64,000 nucleotides of DNA, taken from NCBI GenBank assembly GCA_003542575.1, contig DPKJ01000003.1:62001-126000 (forward strand), read 5' to 3'. Positions 26,556 to 35,083 of this stretch are shown here, one piece after another. Position 1 is the first letter of the stretch. Each line of letters opens with the position of its first letter. Below the pieces are notes generated by a model. It did not search any database, was not told the origin of the DNA, and saw nothing but the letters and a program-made list of their open reading frames with translations. The position numbers and the translations under genes were made by a program. The stretch is from Rikenellaceae bacterium. Its GTDB lineage: Bacteria; Bacteroidota; Bacteroidia; Bacteroidales; UBA932.

Positions 26556-27152
26556 ATGAAACTGTCAAAAGGCATTATTGCATTGCTGGTAGTCCTCGGT
26601 GTAATATTAATTACTTTTATGTGGGCTAAAAATGGCTATAACCGTATGGTTGGCCAGGAGGAGCAGGTTACTACAGCCTGGTCACAGGTTGAGAATGTAT
26701 ATCAGAGAAGGGCAGATCTTATTCCAAATCTTGTTGCAACAGTTCAGGGTTATGCATCTCACGAAAGAGAGACTCTTGAAGGCGTTGTTAACGCAAGGGC
26801 AAAGGCAACTCAAACAACAATTGATCCAACTAACATGACACAGGCACAAATGGCCAACTTCCAGCAGGTTCAGGGAGAACTCTCTCAGGCACTGGGAAGG
26901 TTGATGGTTGTTGTTGAGAGATATCCCGATCTTAAAGCTAATCAAAACTTTTTGGAGCTACAGGCTCAGCTTGAAGGCACAGAGAACAGAATTACAGTTG
27001 AGAGGCAGAAATACAACGAGGTTGTAAGAGTTTACAATACAAATATTCGCCGTTTCCCGTCAAATATTCTTGCCGGCATATTTGGATTTGAGAGAAAGGT
27101 TAATTTCGAGGCCAGAGAGGGTGCAGATGTTGCCCCTGTTGTACAGTTTTAA
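26556..27152 (+). CDS. lemA: LemA family protein
   Basis: A 198 aa membrane-anchored protein with one N-terminal transmembrane helix (about residues 7-24) and an external helical LemA domain. Signatures: WAKNGYNRMVGQEEQVTTAW, RRADLIPNLVATVQGYASHE, LMVVVERYPDLKANQNFLEL and RFPSNILAGIFGFERKVNFE. LemA is a conserved coiled-helix protein of uncertain function, often encoded directly upstream of TPM-domain proteins, as here: the next gene starts 2 nt after the stop. The three together are a recurrent module in Bacteroidota. Confidence 0.94.
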   Translation: MKLSKGIIALLVVLGVILITFMWAKNGYNRMVGQEEQVTTAWSQVENVYQRRADLIPNLVATVQGYASHERETLEGVVNARAKATQTTIDPTNMTQAQMANFQQVQGELSQALGRLMVVVERYPDLKANQNFLELQAQLEGTENRITVERQKYNEVVRVYNTNIRRFPSNILAGIFGFERKVNFEAREGADVAPVVQF

Positions 27153-27154
27153 TC

Positions 27155-27592
27155 GTGGCCTCATCAGATTTTTTGTCAAAAAGTGAGCAGAGTCAGATTG
27201 TTAAGGCTATCGAATCTGCCGAGCTCAATACATCGGGAGAGATAAGAGTTCATCTTGAATCTACGTGTACCGGTGACCCTGTTGCCCGTACTGTTTATCT
27301 CTTCGGTAAACTGGGTATGCATAAAACCAGGGAAAGGAACGGCGTGTTGATATATATCGCATGGAAATCCCATAAGTTTGCAATCGTTGGAGACAGCGGA
27401 ATAAATTCGAAAGTTCCTGAAAATTTCTGGGAAGAGGAGAAGGAGATACTTCTTGGATTCCTAAAGGAGGGCAAGGTTGCAGACGGACTCACCGAAGTTA
27501 TTAAACTTGCGGGTAATAAGCTTAAAGAATTTTTCCCATACCAACAGGACGATACAAATGAACAAAGCAACGAAATCTCTTTTGGCGATTAG
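27155..27592 (+). CDS. TPM domain protein, cytoplasmic form
   Basis: A 145 aa protein with a TPM fold (TLP18.3/Psb32/MOLO-1): SKSEQSQIVKAIESAELNTS, GEIRVHLES, RNGVLIYIAWKSHKFAIVGD and VADGLTEVIKLAG. It has no signal peptide and no membrane helix. The start is the GTG at 27155, 2 nt after the lemA stop. TPM domains have reported phosphatase activity in the plant protein, but this is not established in bacteria. It overlaps the following TPM gene by 35 nt, so translation of the two is probably coupled. Confidence 0.87.
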   Translation: MASSDFLSKSEQSQIVKAIESAELNTSGEIRVHLESTCTGDPVARTVYLFGKLGMHKTRERNGVLIYIAWKSHKFAIVGDSGINSKVPENFWEEEKEILLGFLKEGKVADGLTEVIKLAGNKLKEFFPYQQDDTNEQSNEISFGD

Positions 27593-28394
27593 ATATCTGG
27601 CGGTTTTTACCTCCTTGATATTATACTGGGGTAGCACTTGTGCTCAGATTCCCTCAAGACCATCGCCCCCGGTTCTTGTAAACGACCTGGCATCTGTTCT
27701 ATCCTCTACTGAAAGGAACGATATTGAAAGGCGACTGGTAGAGTTTTCAAATAACACTTCAAATCAAATTGTAGTCGTTACTCTGAACTCTCTTGAAGGA
27801 AACGACAAAGCTCAGGTAGCATATTCAATAGGGCAAACCTGGGGTGTGGGTGATTCGAAATTCAATAATGGACTGGTTATTTTAGTAAAACCTAAAAAGG
27901 GATCAGAAAGAGGTGAAGCCTTTATTGCAACAGGATACGGACTGGAGGGTGCTCTTCCGGATGCAGTTTGCAAAAGGATAGTAGAAAACGAGATGATTCC
28001 CTTTTTTCGTCAGGATCGGTATTACGACGGACTGATGGCCTCTTTGGATGTTATTTTGCCTATTGCTGCCGGAGAATATAGTCATACTCAATACACTAAA
28101 GGAGCCGATGGTTCGATTTTCCCGGCAATAGCTGTTCTATTTTTCGTAATTGTATTTGTTGTCTCAATGATTTCAAAAAAGGGTGGTGGCACAACCAACC
28201 TTGGTGGAGGTAACAAAAGAGGTCCAAGCGCACTGGATTTGCTTTTACTTGGTTCAATTCTCTCATCAGCCGGAAGAGGACGCTCAGGCGGATTCGGAGG
28301 CGGAGGATTTGGCGGAGGCGGATTCGGAGGCGGAGGTTTCGGAGGATTTGGCGGAGGTGGATTTGGTGGAGGCGGTGCCGGAGGAAGTTGGTAA
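27558..28394 (+). CDS. Exported TPM domain protein with glycine-rich tail
   Basis: A 278 aa protein starting at the ATG at 27558 (an in-frame upstream extension to 27477 lies wholly inside the previous gene and is not likely). A signal segment (LAVFTSLILYWGSTCAQ) is followed by the TPM domain: LVNDLASVLSSTERNDIERRL, NQIVVVTLNSLEG and GLEGALPDAVCKRIVENEMI. A second hydrophobic helix (about residues 200-220) precedes a tail made almost only of GGFGGGGF-type repeats. This architecture (signal, TPM, membrane helix, Gly-rich end) is the standard YgcG form. It completes the lemA-TPM-TPM module and is convergent with the TolC-like gene, 20 nt away. Confidence 0.9.
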   Translation: MNKATKSLLAIRYLAVFTSLILYWGSTCAQIPSRPSPPVLVNDLASVLSSTERNDIERRLVEFSNNTSNQIVVVTLNSLEGNDKAQVAYSIGQTWGVGDSKFNNGLVILVKPKKGSERGEAFIATGYGLEGALPDAVCKRIVENEMIPFFRQDRYYDGLMASLDVILPIAAGEYSHTQYTKGADGSIFPAIAVLFFVIVFVVSMISKKGGGTTNLGGGNKRGPSALDLLLLGSILSSAGRGRSGGFGGGGFGGGGFGGGGFGGFGGGGFGGGGAGGSW

Positions 28395-28414
28395 AAAGCC
28401 CCCGGAAATGCCAT

Positions 28415-29674
28415 TTATTCAATATTCCAAACACCCATAGCTGTCTCAAGCTTTACAAGAGCCATTGACTTATCATATATTACAGAATACAGCGAGTGTA
28501 AAATTTCGTCGTAACTTCTTTGTGCGTCCAGCACTTCAATAAGATGTATATCACCATTATTGTACTCATTTCGCTTCTCATCCAATACCTCTTTAGCTGT
28601 TTTGACAATACCTGCCGTTAAGAATTTTAATTTCTTATCAGTTGCCATATACTCATTGAAAGCATTTATTACTTCAGATGTAACCTCTCTCTCTGCCTGA
28701 AGGTACCTTAGCTCTGCCTGTTTTCTTCTGACTTCGGCAGATTGAATTTCGCCCCTGGCCCTGTTGAACAAAGGTATCGGGAAGGAGACTCCCAACTCAA
28801 TTCCTCCATGCCTTGGTGCCGGAGCCAATTCGTTCTTTACCTCAGAATTAAAACCATAGCCCAGGAAAATATCAAACTCAGGAATTCTCTCTTTTTTTGC
28901 AGCTATAACAGATAACTTTGACACATCTATCTCTTTTTTTGCAGCCTGTATATCAGCTCTTCTGGTAACTGCTGTTTGTATTATCTCGCTTAAATTAAAA
29001 ACCTTAGAGTTCCATATGTTTTTGGTTTCGGGGATATAAATTGTATCTTTTACTCCTGTTCCCAAATATATTGAGATATTCTGATAAAGCTGAGTTAATA
29101 ACAGCTCCATGTCAATTATATCACTGTACAGAAGACCTGACTCTACCCTGCTTTGCATGGCATCTAAATCTTTTACGATATTGCCCTCTCTTCTTATACT
29201 ATCGCTTATCATCATCTTAACCTGGTCATGATAGCTGTTTTTTCTAATTTCAATAATCTGACGTTGCTTAACGGCCTCAAGCCATGTTAAGACAGCATCT
29301 CCTCTCAATTTTCTCATGAAGTCAGTTAGCAGTATTTCGTTAAGCTCCTTCTCACTTTTGGCAACATTTATTGCCGCAGTTCTTCTTCCCGGAGAGAAAG
29401 TCTTTCCAATTTCAACCATTGCCCCCTGACCCATCTGCATATTGTTAAACTCATTGGTATAGTAACCTAACGAAATATATGGGTTGCTAAAAACTGAAGC
29501 TGAAATTATCTCTGCATCAGATATCTCCATATTTAACCTCTCAGCGGCATATTCGATATTGTTTTTTCTTACTCTTTCAAGGTATTCGTTAAGCGTCAGC
29601 TGTACATATACCTGGCCCGATAGCGGGATGGCTATTGCAAAAGCGAACAAAATAGTCAATAGTCTCTTATTCAT
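28415..29674 (-). CDS. TolC family outer membrane protein
   Basis: A 419 aa outer-membrane efflux-type protein with a signal peptide (about residues 1-20). Two repeated helical halves are visible (LTLNEYLERVRKNNIEYAAE in the first, PEFDIFLGYGFNSEV and ELGVSFPIPLFNRARGEI in the second), the latter being the hallmark of the family. It would form the outer-membrane conduit of a tripartite efflux or secretion system. No membrane-fusion protein or inner-membrane pump is adjacent; the upstream gene is a metallophosphoesterase, 58 nt away. It may therefore serve a pump encoded elsewhere. The CusC/heavy-metal branch is possible but not demonstrable. Confidence 0.9.
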   Translation of the reverse strand: MNKRLLTILFAFAIAIPLSGQVYVQLTLNEYLERVRKNNIEYAAERLNMEISDAEIISASVFSNPYISLGYYTNEFNNMQMGQGAMVEIGKTFSPGRRTAAINVAKSEKELNEILLTDFMRKLRGDAVLTWLEAVKQRQIIEIRKNSYHDQVKMMISDSIRREGNIVKDLDAMQSRVESGLLYSDIIDMELLLTQLYQNISIYLGTGVKDTIYIPETKNIWNSKVFNLSEIIQTAVTRRADIQAAKKEIDVSKLSVIAAKKERIPEFDIFLGYGFNSEVKNELAPAPRHGGIELGVSFPIPLFNRARGEIQSAEVRRKQAELRYLQAEREVTSEVINAFNEYMATDKKLKFLTAGIVKTAKEVLDEKRNEYNNGDIHLIEVLDAQRSYDEILHSLYSVIYDKSMALVKLETAMGVWNIE

Positions 29675-29732
29675 AATCGGTTAATTTTAGTTTTATCAAT
29701 TATTTTTTGACAATTACTGTTGTCTTTTCCTA

Positions 29733-30887
29733 CTAGTATGGAGGGTTATTTTTTTTAAGACCGGGAAAAATATCAAGCACCACAATCTCAGACTGAGTGC
29801 CTATTCTGATTTTTGGACCCCAAATTCCTGCTCCGGAAGTGACATAAAAGTGGGTATTTCCCCTCTTCATATATCCGTAGGCAAGTTCGTACATTCTGTC
29901 TACAATAAGGTTTCCGGGCCAGAACTGACCATAATGCGTGTGACCGGACAGCTGAATATCAACACCTTCTCTTACGCTTTCATCAAGATTATAGGGTTGG
30001 TGGTCAAGTAAAATTATGGGCATCTCACGGCTTACATTGGTTAGAAGTTGATTCAGGCTCTTTCTTTTTGGATTTGTTCTATCGTCCCTGCCGGCAATTT
30101 GCAAAACACCTCCAATTGTTATAACAGAATCAAGCAGAACGGTTATACCACTGTCGTTTAGGTGATTAAAAATATCATCTCTCTCTCCACCGTAGAACTC
30201 ATGATTCCCGCTGACCGCATAGATCCCATAGGTGGTTTTAATTTCACCAAGCAATTCTGCAAGCCTCCACTCCTTAAGAGGTTTAAGACTTCTGTCAGTT
30301 ATATCTCCTGCAATAAGCAGCAGATCGGGCTTCTCTTTCTCAATCATCTTTGAAATTCGCATCACCTCTCTCTCTCTGATATATGAACTTAAATGAAGAT
30401 CACTTATCAAAACTGCACGTATTTTCTCTTTTGGAAAATGTTTATCAGTAGTAATCTCTATTTTAACTGTTCTGATATTGTTAAAATTCAGGTTTCCGTA
30501 TATAAGCAGAGAAACAACAGCTAATACCGAAATTGTAGCTGTTGCCGTTTTTACAAACGCATAGTTACTCTTGATAAAAAAAGGATAGATATCAAAAAAG
30601 TGATTAAACACTCTTATGATATCAATACTCAAAGAGATTAAAGCAAAGTAAATTACTGCGACAATCCAAGTATAGCCTGCTGAGTTGGCAACAGCAGCTA
30701 AATATTCAGGAATATTCTCTCCCAATATCATCCGTACCATAAAAAGTGCGGTCAATATCCAGAAAAAACCCGAATAGGTAATTTTAAGCCAAATATTTTG
30801 AGGAAGTACCTGAAGTCCTCTGATGTAAACATAGCTGTTAAGGGAAATATAGACCCCAAGTACCAGCAAAAAAAATATCCATTTCAT
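29733..30887 (-). CDS. Membrane-anchored metallophosphoesterase
   Basis: A 384 aa protein with four hydrophobic segments in the first 140 residues and a calcineurin-type phosphoesterase domain in the rest. Metal-binding blocks in order: LISDLHLSSYI, LLIAGDITDRS, YAVSGNHEFYGG, ILLDHQPYN and LSGHTHYGQFWPG. It resembles YkuE/YaeI-like membrane phosphoesterases, some of which act on lipid pyrophosphates. The domain probably faces the periplasm or outer leaflet. It is divergent from the cation transporter gene with only 36 nt between the starts. Confidence 0.88.
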   Translation of the reverse strand: MKWIFFLLVLGVYISLNSYVYIRGLQVLPQNIWLKITYSGFFWILTALFMVRMILGENIPEYLAAVANSAGYTWIVAVIYFALISLSIDIIRVFNHFFDIYPFFIKSNYAFVKTATATISVLAVVSLLIYGNLNFNNIRTVKIEITTDKHFPKEKIRAVLISDLHLSSYIREREVMRISKMIEKEKPDLLLIAGDITDRSLKPLKEWRLAELLGEIKTTYGIYAVSGNHEFYGGERDDIFNHLNDSGITVLLDSVITIGGVLQIAGRDDRTNPKRKSLNQLLTNVSREMPIILLDHQPYNLDESVREGVDIQLSGHTHYGQFWPGNLIVDRMYELAYGYMKRGNTHFYVTSGAGIWGPKIRIGTQSEIVVLDIFPGLKKNNPPY

Positions 30888-30923
30888 ATATAAGTAACAA
30901 ATTTAACACTTATCTTTAAGCCT

Positions 30924-31832
30924 TTGTTTAGAAAAACTGTTAAAAAAGTGGAAAACAGAACAAAAATCGCAAAAAAAGTAACTTTAGTCGGTTTTTTTGT
31001 CAATCTGGCATTAACAACAGCCAAGTTGCTTGCCGGTATTCTGGGCAAAAGCTCGGCAATGATTGCAGACGGGGTTCACTCACTTTCTGACTTTACAACC
31101 GATATTGTGGTTATTGCTTTTGTAAACATATCCGGCCAGGATAGCGATCACAACCACCGATACGGTCACGGCAAATTTGAAACATTTGCTACGCTCATAA
31201 TTTCACTTGTACTGTTTGGAGTCGGTCTTGGAATCTTAATAAATGGTGCAGAAAACATTATTGCGGCACTTGATGGAAAAATGCTGGATAAACCAGGTAT
31301 GATTGCATTTTGGGCAGCAATTTTGTCAATAATTTCAAAAGAGATTCTTTTTAAGTACACCATAAAAAAGGGCAAAGAGATTAATAGTGATGCCGTTATA
31401 GCAAATGGATGGCACCATAGGTCTGATGCATTTTCGTCTCTGGGTACTGCTTTGGGTATTGGGGGCGCAATTTTCCTTGGTGATTCATGGAGAATACTTG
31501 ACCCTATAGCCGGAGTGCTTGTCAGTTTTTTCATTATGAAGGTAGCAATCGACCTAGGTTTACCAAGCGTAAAAGAGCTGCTTGAATCATCGCTTGACAG
31601 TGATATTGTAGATGAAATTGAGGCAATTATTACAAATCATCCTGAAGTTCAACTCTATCACCATCTTAAAACCAGAAAAATAGGCAGTATCTATGCCATA
31701 GATGTTCATGTTAAATTAGACAGAAACATGACATTTGTCAGGTCTCACGATGTTGCTACCGAAATTGAAAGGGAGCTGAGAAAACGTTTTGGTAAAGGCA
31801 CTCAGATAAGCATTCATACCGAACCCATCTGA
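30924..31832 (+). CDS. Cation diffusion facilitator (CDF) transporter
   Basis: A 302 aa divalent metal/proton antiporter. Six transmembrane helices are predicted in the first 215 residues; the transport-site ligands appear as DGVHSLSDFTTD in helix 2 and HHRSDAFSSLG in helix 5, the HxxxD/DxxxD pattern of the Zn/Fe/Mn-transporting families. The C-terminal cytoplasmic domain (EAIITNHPEVQLYHHLKTR onward) is the usual dimerisation fold. The start is taken as TTG at 30924, since no ATG lies before the first helix. It is convergent with the fumarase gene. Specific metal unknown. Confidence 0.92.
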   Translation: MFRKTVKKVENRTKIAKKVTLVGFFVNLALTTAKLLAGILGKSSAMIADGVHSLSDFTTDIVVIAFVNISGQDSDHNHRYGHGKFETFATLIISLVLFGVGLGILINGAENIIAALDGKMLDKPGMIAFWAAILSIISKEILFKYTIKKGKEINSDAVIANGWHHRSDAFSSLGTALGIGGAIFLGDSWRILDPIAGVLVSFFIMKVAIDLGLPSVKELLESSLDSDIVDEIEAIITNHPEVQLYHHLKTRKIGSIYAIDVHVKLDRNMTFVRSHDVATEIERELRKRFGKGTQISIHTEPI

Positions 31833-31848
31833 GTACCCTGTTAACATC

Positions 31849-33465
31849 CTAAAGTAATCCTCTGAAAAAGTCGTTGCCCTTATCATCAACCAATATGAAG
31901 GCAGGGAAGTTTTCTACTTCAATTTTCCAGATAGCCTCCATACCCAGCTCCGGATACTCCAGAAGTTCTACTTTTTTAATATTTTCCTGTGCAAGAATCG
32001 CAGCCGGGCCGCCAATGCTGCCAAGATAGAATCCCTTATACCTGTTACATGCATCAGTAACCTGTTGGCTTCTGTTCCCTTTGGCAATCATAATCTTGCT
32101 ACCCCCTTTGCTTTGGAATAACTCTACATAGGAGTCCATTCTTCCTGCAGTGGTAGGCCCGAATGAACCGCTTGCATAACCGGTTGGTGTTTTGGCGGGA
32201 CCGGCATAGTAAACCGGATGGTCTTTAATATACTGCGGCAGATCTTCTCCGGCATCAAGTCTCTCTTTTAGTTTAGCATGAGCAGCATCTCTAGCCACCA
32301 CGATGGTTCCGGAAAGGAGCAGAAATGTAGATACAGGATGTTTCGACAATTCTCCCAAAACCTCATCCATTGGTCTGTTAAGATTTATCTTTACCCCTCC
32401 CTGATGTGTTGCATTTGGAGCCATAAATTTTTCAGGAATCAGTCTTGACGGATTTGCATCAAGTGTCTCAAGCCAGATTCCCTCTTTATTGATCTTTGCC
32501 TTAATGTTTCTGTCTGCACTGCAGGATACTCCCATACCGACAGGACACGATGCACCGTGTCTTGGTAGTCTGATTACCCTTATGTCATGTGCAAAGTACT
32601 TTCCTCCAAACTGAGCTCCAATTCCAAGTGAGTTGGCAGCTTTAAGTAGTTTTGCCTCCATCTCAAGATCGCGGAAAGCGTGCCCCTCTTCTCCCCCTTT
32701 AACCGGCAGTTCGTCAAGATATTTTGCAGATGCCAGCTTAACTGTTTTCATACATTGCTCTGCAGAGGTTCCCCCTATTACAAAAGCAATATGGTACGGA
32801 GGACATGCTGAAGTTCCAAACAGTTTCATCTTTTCGGTAAGGTATTTTTCAAGCGACTCCGGGTTTAAGAGTGCTTTGGTCTCCTGAAAAAGATAACTCT
32901 TGTTTGCAGAACCTCCGCCCTTGGCAACAAAGAGAAACTTGTACTCATCACCGTCGGTTGCGTAAATATCTATCTGAGCAGGCAAGTTGTTGCCTGAATT
33001 TTTTTCGGTATACATATCAAATGCAATTGTCTGGGAGTATCTAAGGTTGTCCTTAGTATATGTGTCATACACCCCGTATGATAGAGCCTCTTCGTCACCT
33101 CCGCCTGTGAATACAAATTGTCCCTTTTTGGCAACAATTGTTGCTGTTCCTGTGTCCTGGCAGAACGGAAGTACCCCTTTGGAAGAGATATGTGCATTCA
33201 GAAGCATTGTAAGTGCTACTGCTCTGTCATTGACACTCGCCTCAGGGTCACTTAATATTTTGGCTACCATTTCGTTATGTTCCGGACGAAGCATAAAAGC
33301 AATGTCATGCATAGCTTTGGCTGATAAAAGCCTCAGTCCGCGCGAATCAACTTTAAGCATCTCCCTCCCTTCGAAAATGGCCGTAGATACAAAATCCTTT
33401 GTTAACAGATGATAATCTGTCTTGTCTTTTCCCAATGGGAACATTTCGTGAAATTTAAATTCCAT
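31849..33465 (-). CDS. fumB: Fumarate hydratase, class I ([4Fe-4S], oxygen-sensitive)
   Basis: A 538 aa single-chain class I fumarase interconverting fumarate and malate. Both domains are present: the alpha-type part with LLSAKAMHDIAFMLRPEH, FCQDTGTATIVAKKGQ and the cysteine-bearing GTSACPPYHIAFVIGGTS and RHGASCPVGMGVSCSADRN, and the beta-type part with GTIVVARDAAHAKLKERL and ASGSFGPTTAGRMDSY. Three cysteines for the [4Fe-4S] cluster are in expected positions. This oxygen-labile form fits an anaerobe running a reductive branch to succinate. It is followed upstream by prfB on the same strand (18 nt gap). Confidence 0.95.
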   Translation of the reverse strand: MEFKFHEMFPLGKDKTDYHLLTKDFVSTAIFEGREMLKVDSRGLRLLSAKAMHDIAFMLRPEHNEMVAKILSDPEASVNDRAVALTMLLNAHISSKGVLPFCQDTGTATIVAKKGQFVFTGGGDEEALSYGVYDTYTKDNLRYSQTIAFDMYTEKNSGNNLPAQIDIYATDGDEYKFLFVAKGGGSANKSYLFQETKALLNPESLEKYLTEKMKLFGTSACPPYHIAFVIGGTSAEQCMKTVKLASAKYLDELPVKGGEEGHAFRDLEMEAKLLKAANSLGIGAQFGGKYFAHDIRVIRLPRHGASCPVGMGVSCSADRNIKAKINKEGIWLETLDANPSRLIPEKFMAPNATHQGGVKINLNRPMDEVLGELSKHPVSTFLLLSGTIVVARDAAHAKLKERLDAGEDLPQYIKDHPVYYAGPAKTPTGYASGSFGPTTAGRMDSYVELFQSKGGSKIMIAKGNRSQQVTDACNRYKGFYLGSIGGPAAILAQENIKKVELLEYPELGMEAIWKIEVENFPAFILVDDKGNDFFRGLL

Positions 33466-33483
33466 CTCTCTCTCTTTTTAGCA

Positions 33484-34573
33484 TCATGCGTGCGTGTTCT
33501 GCATCAGAAATGCACGCATAAAATCGTTAATATCTCCGTCAAGAACTGCCTGAGTGTCTGAAGTTTCGCAGTCGGTTCTAAGGTCTTTTACAAGCTTATA
33601 GGGGTGAAGCACATAACTTCTGATCTGTGATCCCCATTCAATTTTCAGTTTCTTACCCTCCAACTCTGCCTCCTTCTCTCTCCTCTTTCTCAACTCCAGT
33701 TCATAGAGGTGTGATTTGAGTATCCTTAAGGCGTTTTGGCGATTATCCAACTGGGACCGGCTCTCAGTATTTTCTACGGAAATGCCTGTTGGAAGGTGTT
33801 TTACCCTTACTCCTGTTTCAACCTTGTTTACATTTTGTCCCCCGGCTCCACCCGAACGGAATGTATCCCATTCTATATCAGCCGGACTTATCTCTATTTC
33901 AATTGTATCATCTACTGCCGGATATACAAAAACAGACGAAAAAGTTGTTTGTCTCTTACCCTGCGCATTAAATGGTGATATTCTTACCAGGCGATGAACA
34001 CCGCTCTCTGCTCTGAGGTATCCATAGGCAAAATCACCCTCGAACTCAACAGTTACCGATTTAACTCCAGCCTCCTCTCCCTCAATCATGTCATAAATAT
34101 GCACCTTGTAACCATTTCTCTCACCCCACCTTACATACATCCTCATAAGCATCAACGACCAGTCATTGCTCTCTGTACCACCGGCTCCTGAATTAATCTT
34201 AAGAATTGCCCCAAGATTATCTCCCTCTCCGCCCAACATACTTCTTAGTTCGAGCTTCTCAACTGCCTTTTCAAGCTGCTTAAAGCCCTCTTCTACGTCA
34301 TTGTCAGCTTCCGGATCCTCTTTGGCAAACTCAATAAGCACCTCAAGGTCCCGGTTAAGAGACTCTATCTCGTCAAAACTTTTTACCCAGAACTTTATTG
34401 AAGATACTTTTTTGAGATATTTTTCTGCCTCTGAGGGATTATTCCAAAAGCCGCTCTCCTGAGTTTTAAGCTCAGACTCCTTTAAATTTTCTCTCTTTTT
34501 ATCGATGTCAAAGAGACCTCCCCAGCGCCGTTATCCGCTGACGGATCTCTTTGTATTGATCCGTATTTATCAT
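33484..34573 (-). CDS. prfB: Peptide chain release factor 2, with programmed +1 frameshift
   Basis: RF2 (362 aa after frameshifting) terminates translation at UGA and UAA. The gene starts at the ATG at 34573 with 21 codons ending GRSL and an in-frame UGA (34508-34510); reading resumes one base later as DIDKKREN and continues to 33484. The anticodon-like SPF motif lies in RISPFNAQGKRQT and the catalytic GGQ in SGGAGGQNVNKVETGVR. A simple ORF search yields only a 285 aa fragment from an internal start at 34341; the full coding region needs the shift. It lies between recX and the fumarase gene. Regulation is by RF2 level itself, through the frameshift. Confidence 0.96.
34504..34523 (-). promoter_or_regulatory. 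RF2 programmed +1 frameshift site
   Basis: Read on the minus strand: GGGGAGG TCT CTT TGA C. This has the Shine-Dalgarno-like GGGGAGG exactly 3 nt before the slippery CTT codon, the UGA stop and the following C, the same arrangement as in the classic autoregulatory prfB sites. Confidence 0.95.
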
Positions 34574-34576
34574 TTC

Positions 34577-35065
34577 TTAATTATTTATTTCTGTAACAAA
34601 GTTAGCCATTAATTTGTTTACCTGAGAGATTACCGAACCATAGTCAAAACCTCTTGAAATACCGAATCTTACAAGTTTTGTCTTAACCTTAAGCTTGTTA
34701 GTCTCTTTTTCGAGAGTTTTGTACTTTTTTGAGAGAATGTCGTTCAGCTTTTCAGTTGTACTCTCTCCGGAGATCTCTTCCAGTGCTCTTTTTATTAGCT
34801 CCTCCTCAATTTTTTTTGCTCTTAACGCCCAGGCAATCTTTGCCGGGCCCCAACCAGATAGCGATGATTTATCCTTTGTGAATGCACTGGCATATCGTTC
34901 ATGATTCAAAAAACCATCTTCTTCGAGAGAGGTTATTATCTCATTTAGCTCTTTTTCTGTAAGGTCAAAACGTTTGATCCTTGATGCAATATCTTCCCTG
35001 CAGAGCTCCCTGCCCGAGCAGGCTCTCTGAACTGTCCATAGTGCTCTTTTTAACCTATCTTCCAA
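34577..35065 (-). CDS. recX: Regulatory protein RecX
   Basis: A 162 aa helical protein of the RecX family, which binds RecA filaments and limits their activity. Typical sequence: ALWTVQRACSGRELCREDIA, LEEDGFLNHERYASAFTKDK and GPAKIAWALRAKKIEEELI. The start is a TTG at 35065: the in-frame TAA lies just upstream and there is no later ATG compatible with the family length. recA itself is encoded 5 kb away at 40229 in the opposite direction, so the pair is separated here. The stop lies 4 nt before the prfB start. Confidence 0.9.
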   Translation of the reverse strand: MEDRLKRALWTVQRACSGRELCREDIASRIKRFDLTEKELNEIITSLEEDGFLNHERYASAFTKDKSSLSGWGPAKIAWALRAKKIEEELIKRALEEISGESTTEKLNDILSKKYKTLEKETNKLKVKTKLVRFGISRGFDYGSVISQVNKLMANFVTEINN

Positions 35066-35083
35066 TTAATTAATAACTAAAAA

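Noticed and set aside
28088..28449. Proline-rich open frames on the minus strand opposite the glycine-rich tail of the TPM protein.
   Set aside because: They are antisense shadows of Gly codons; proline-rich text arises from the complement of GGN.
33484..34341. N-terminally truncated RF2 gene starting at an internal codon.
   Set aside because: The complete N-terminus is present upstream with the standard +1 frameshift site.
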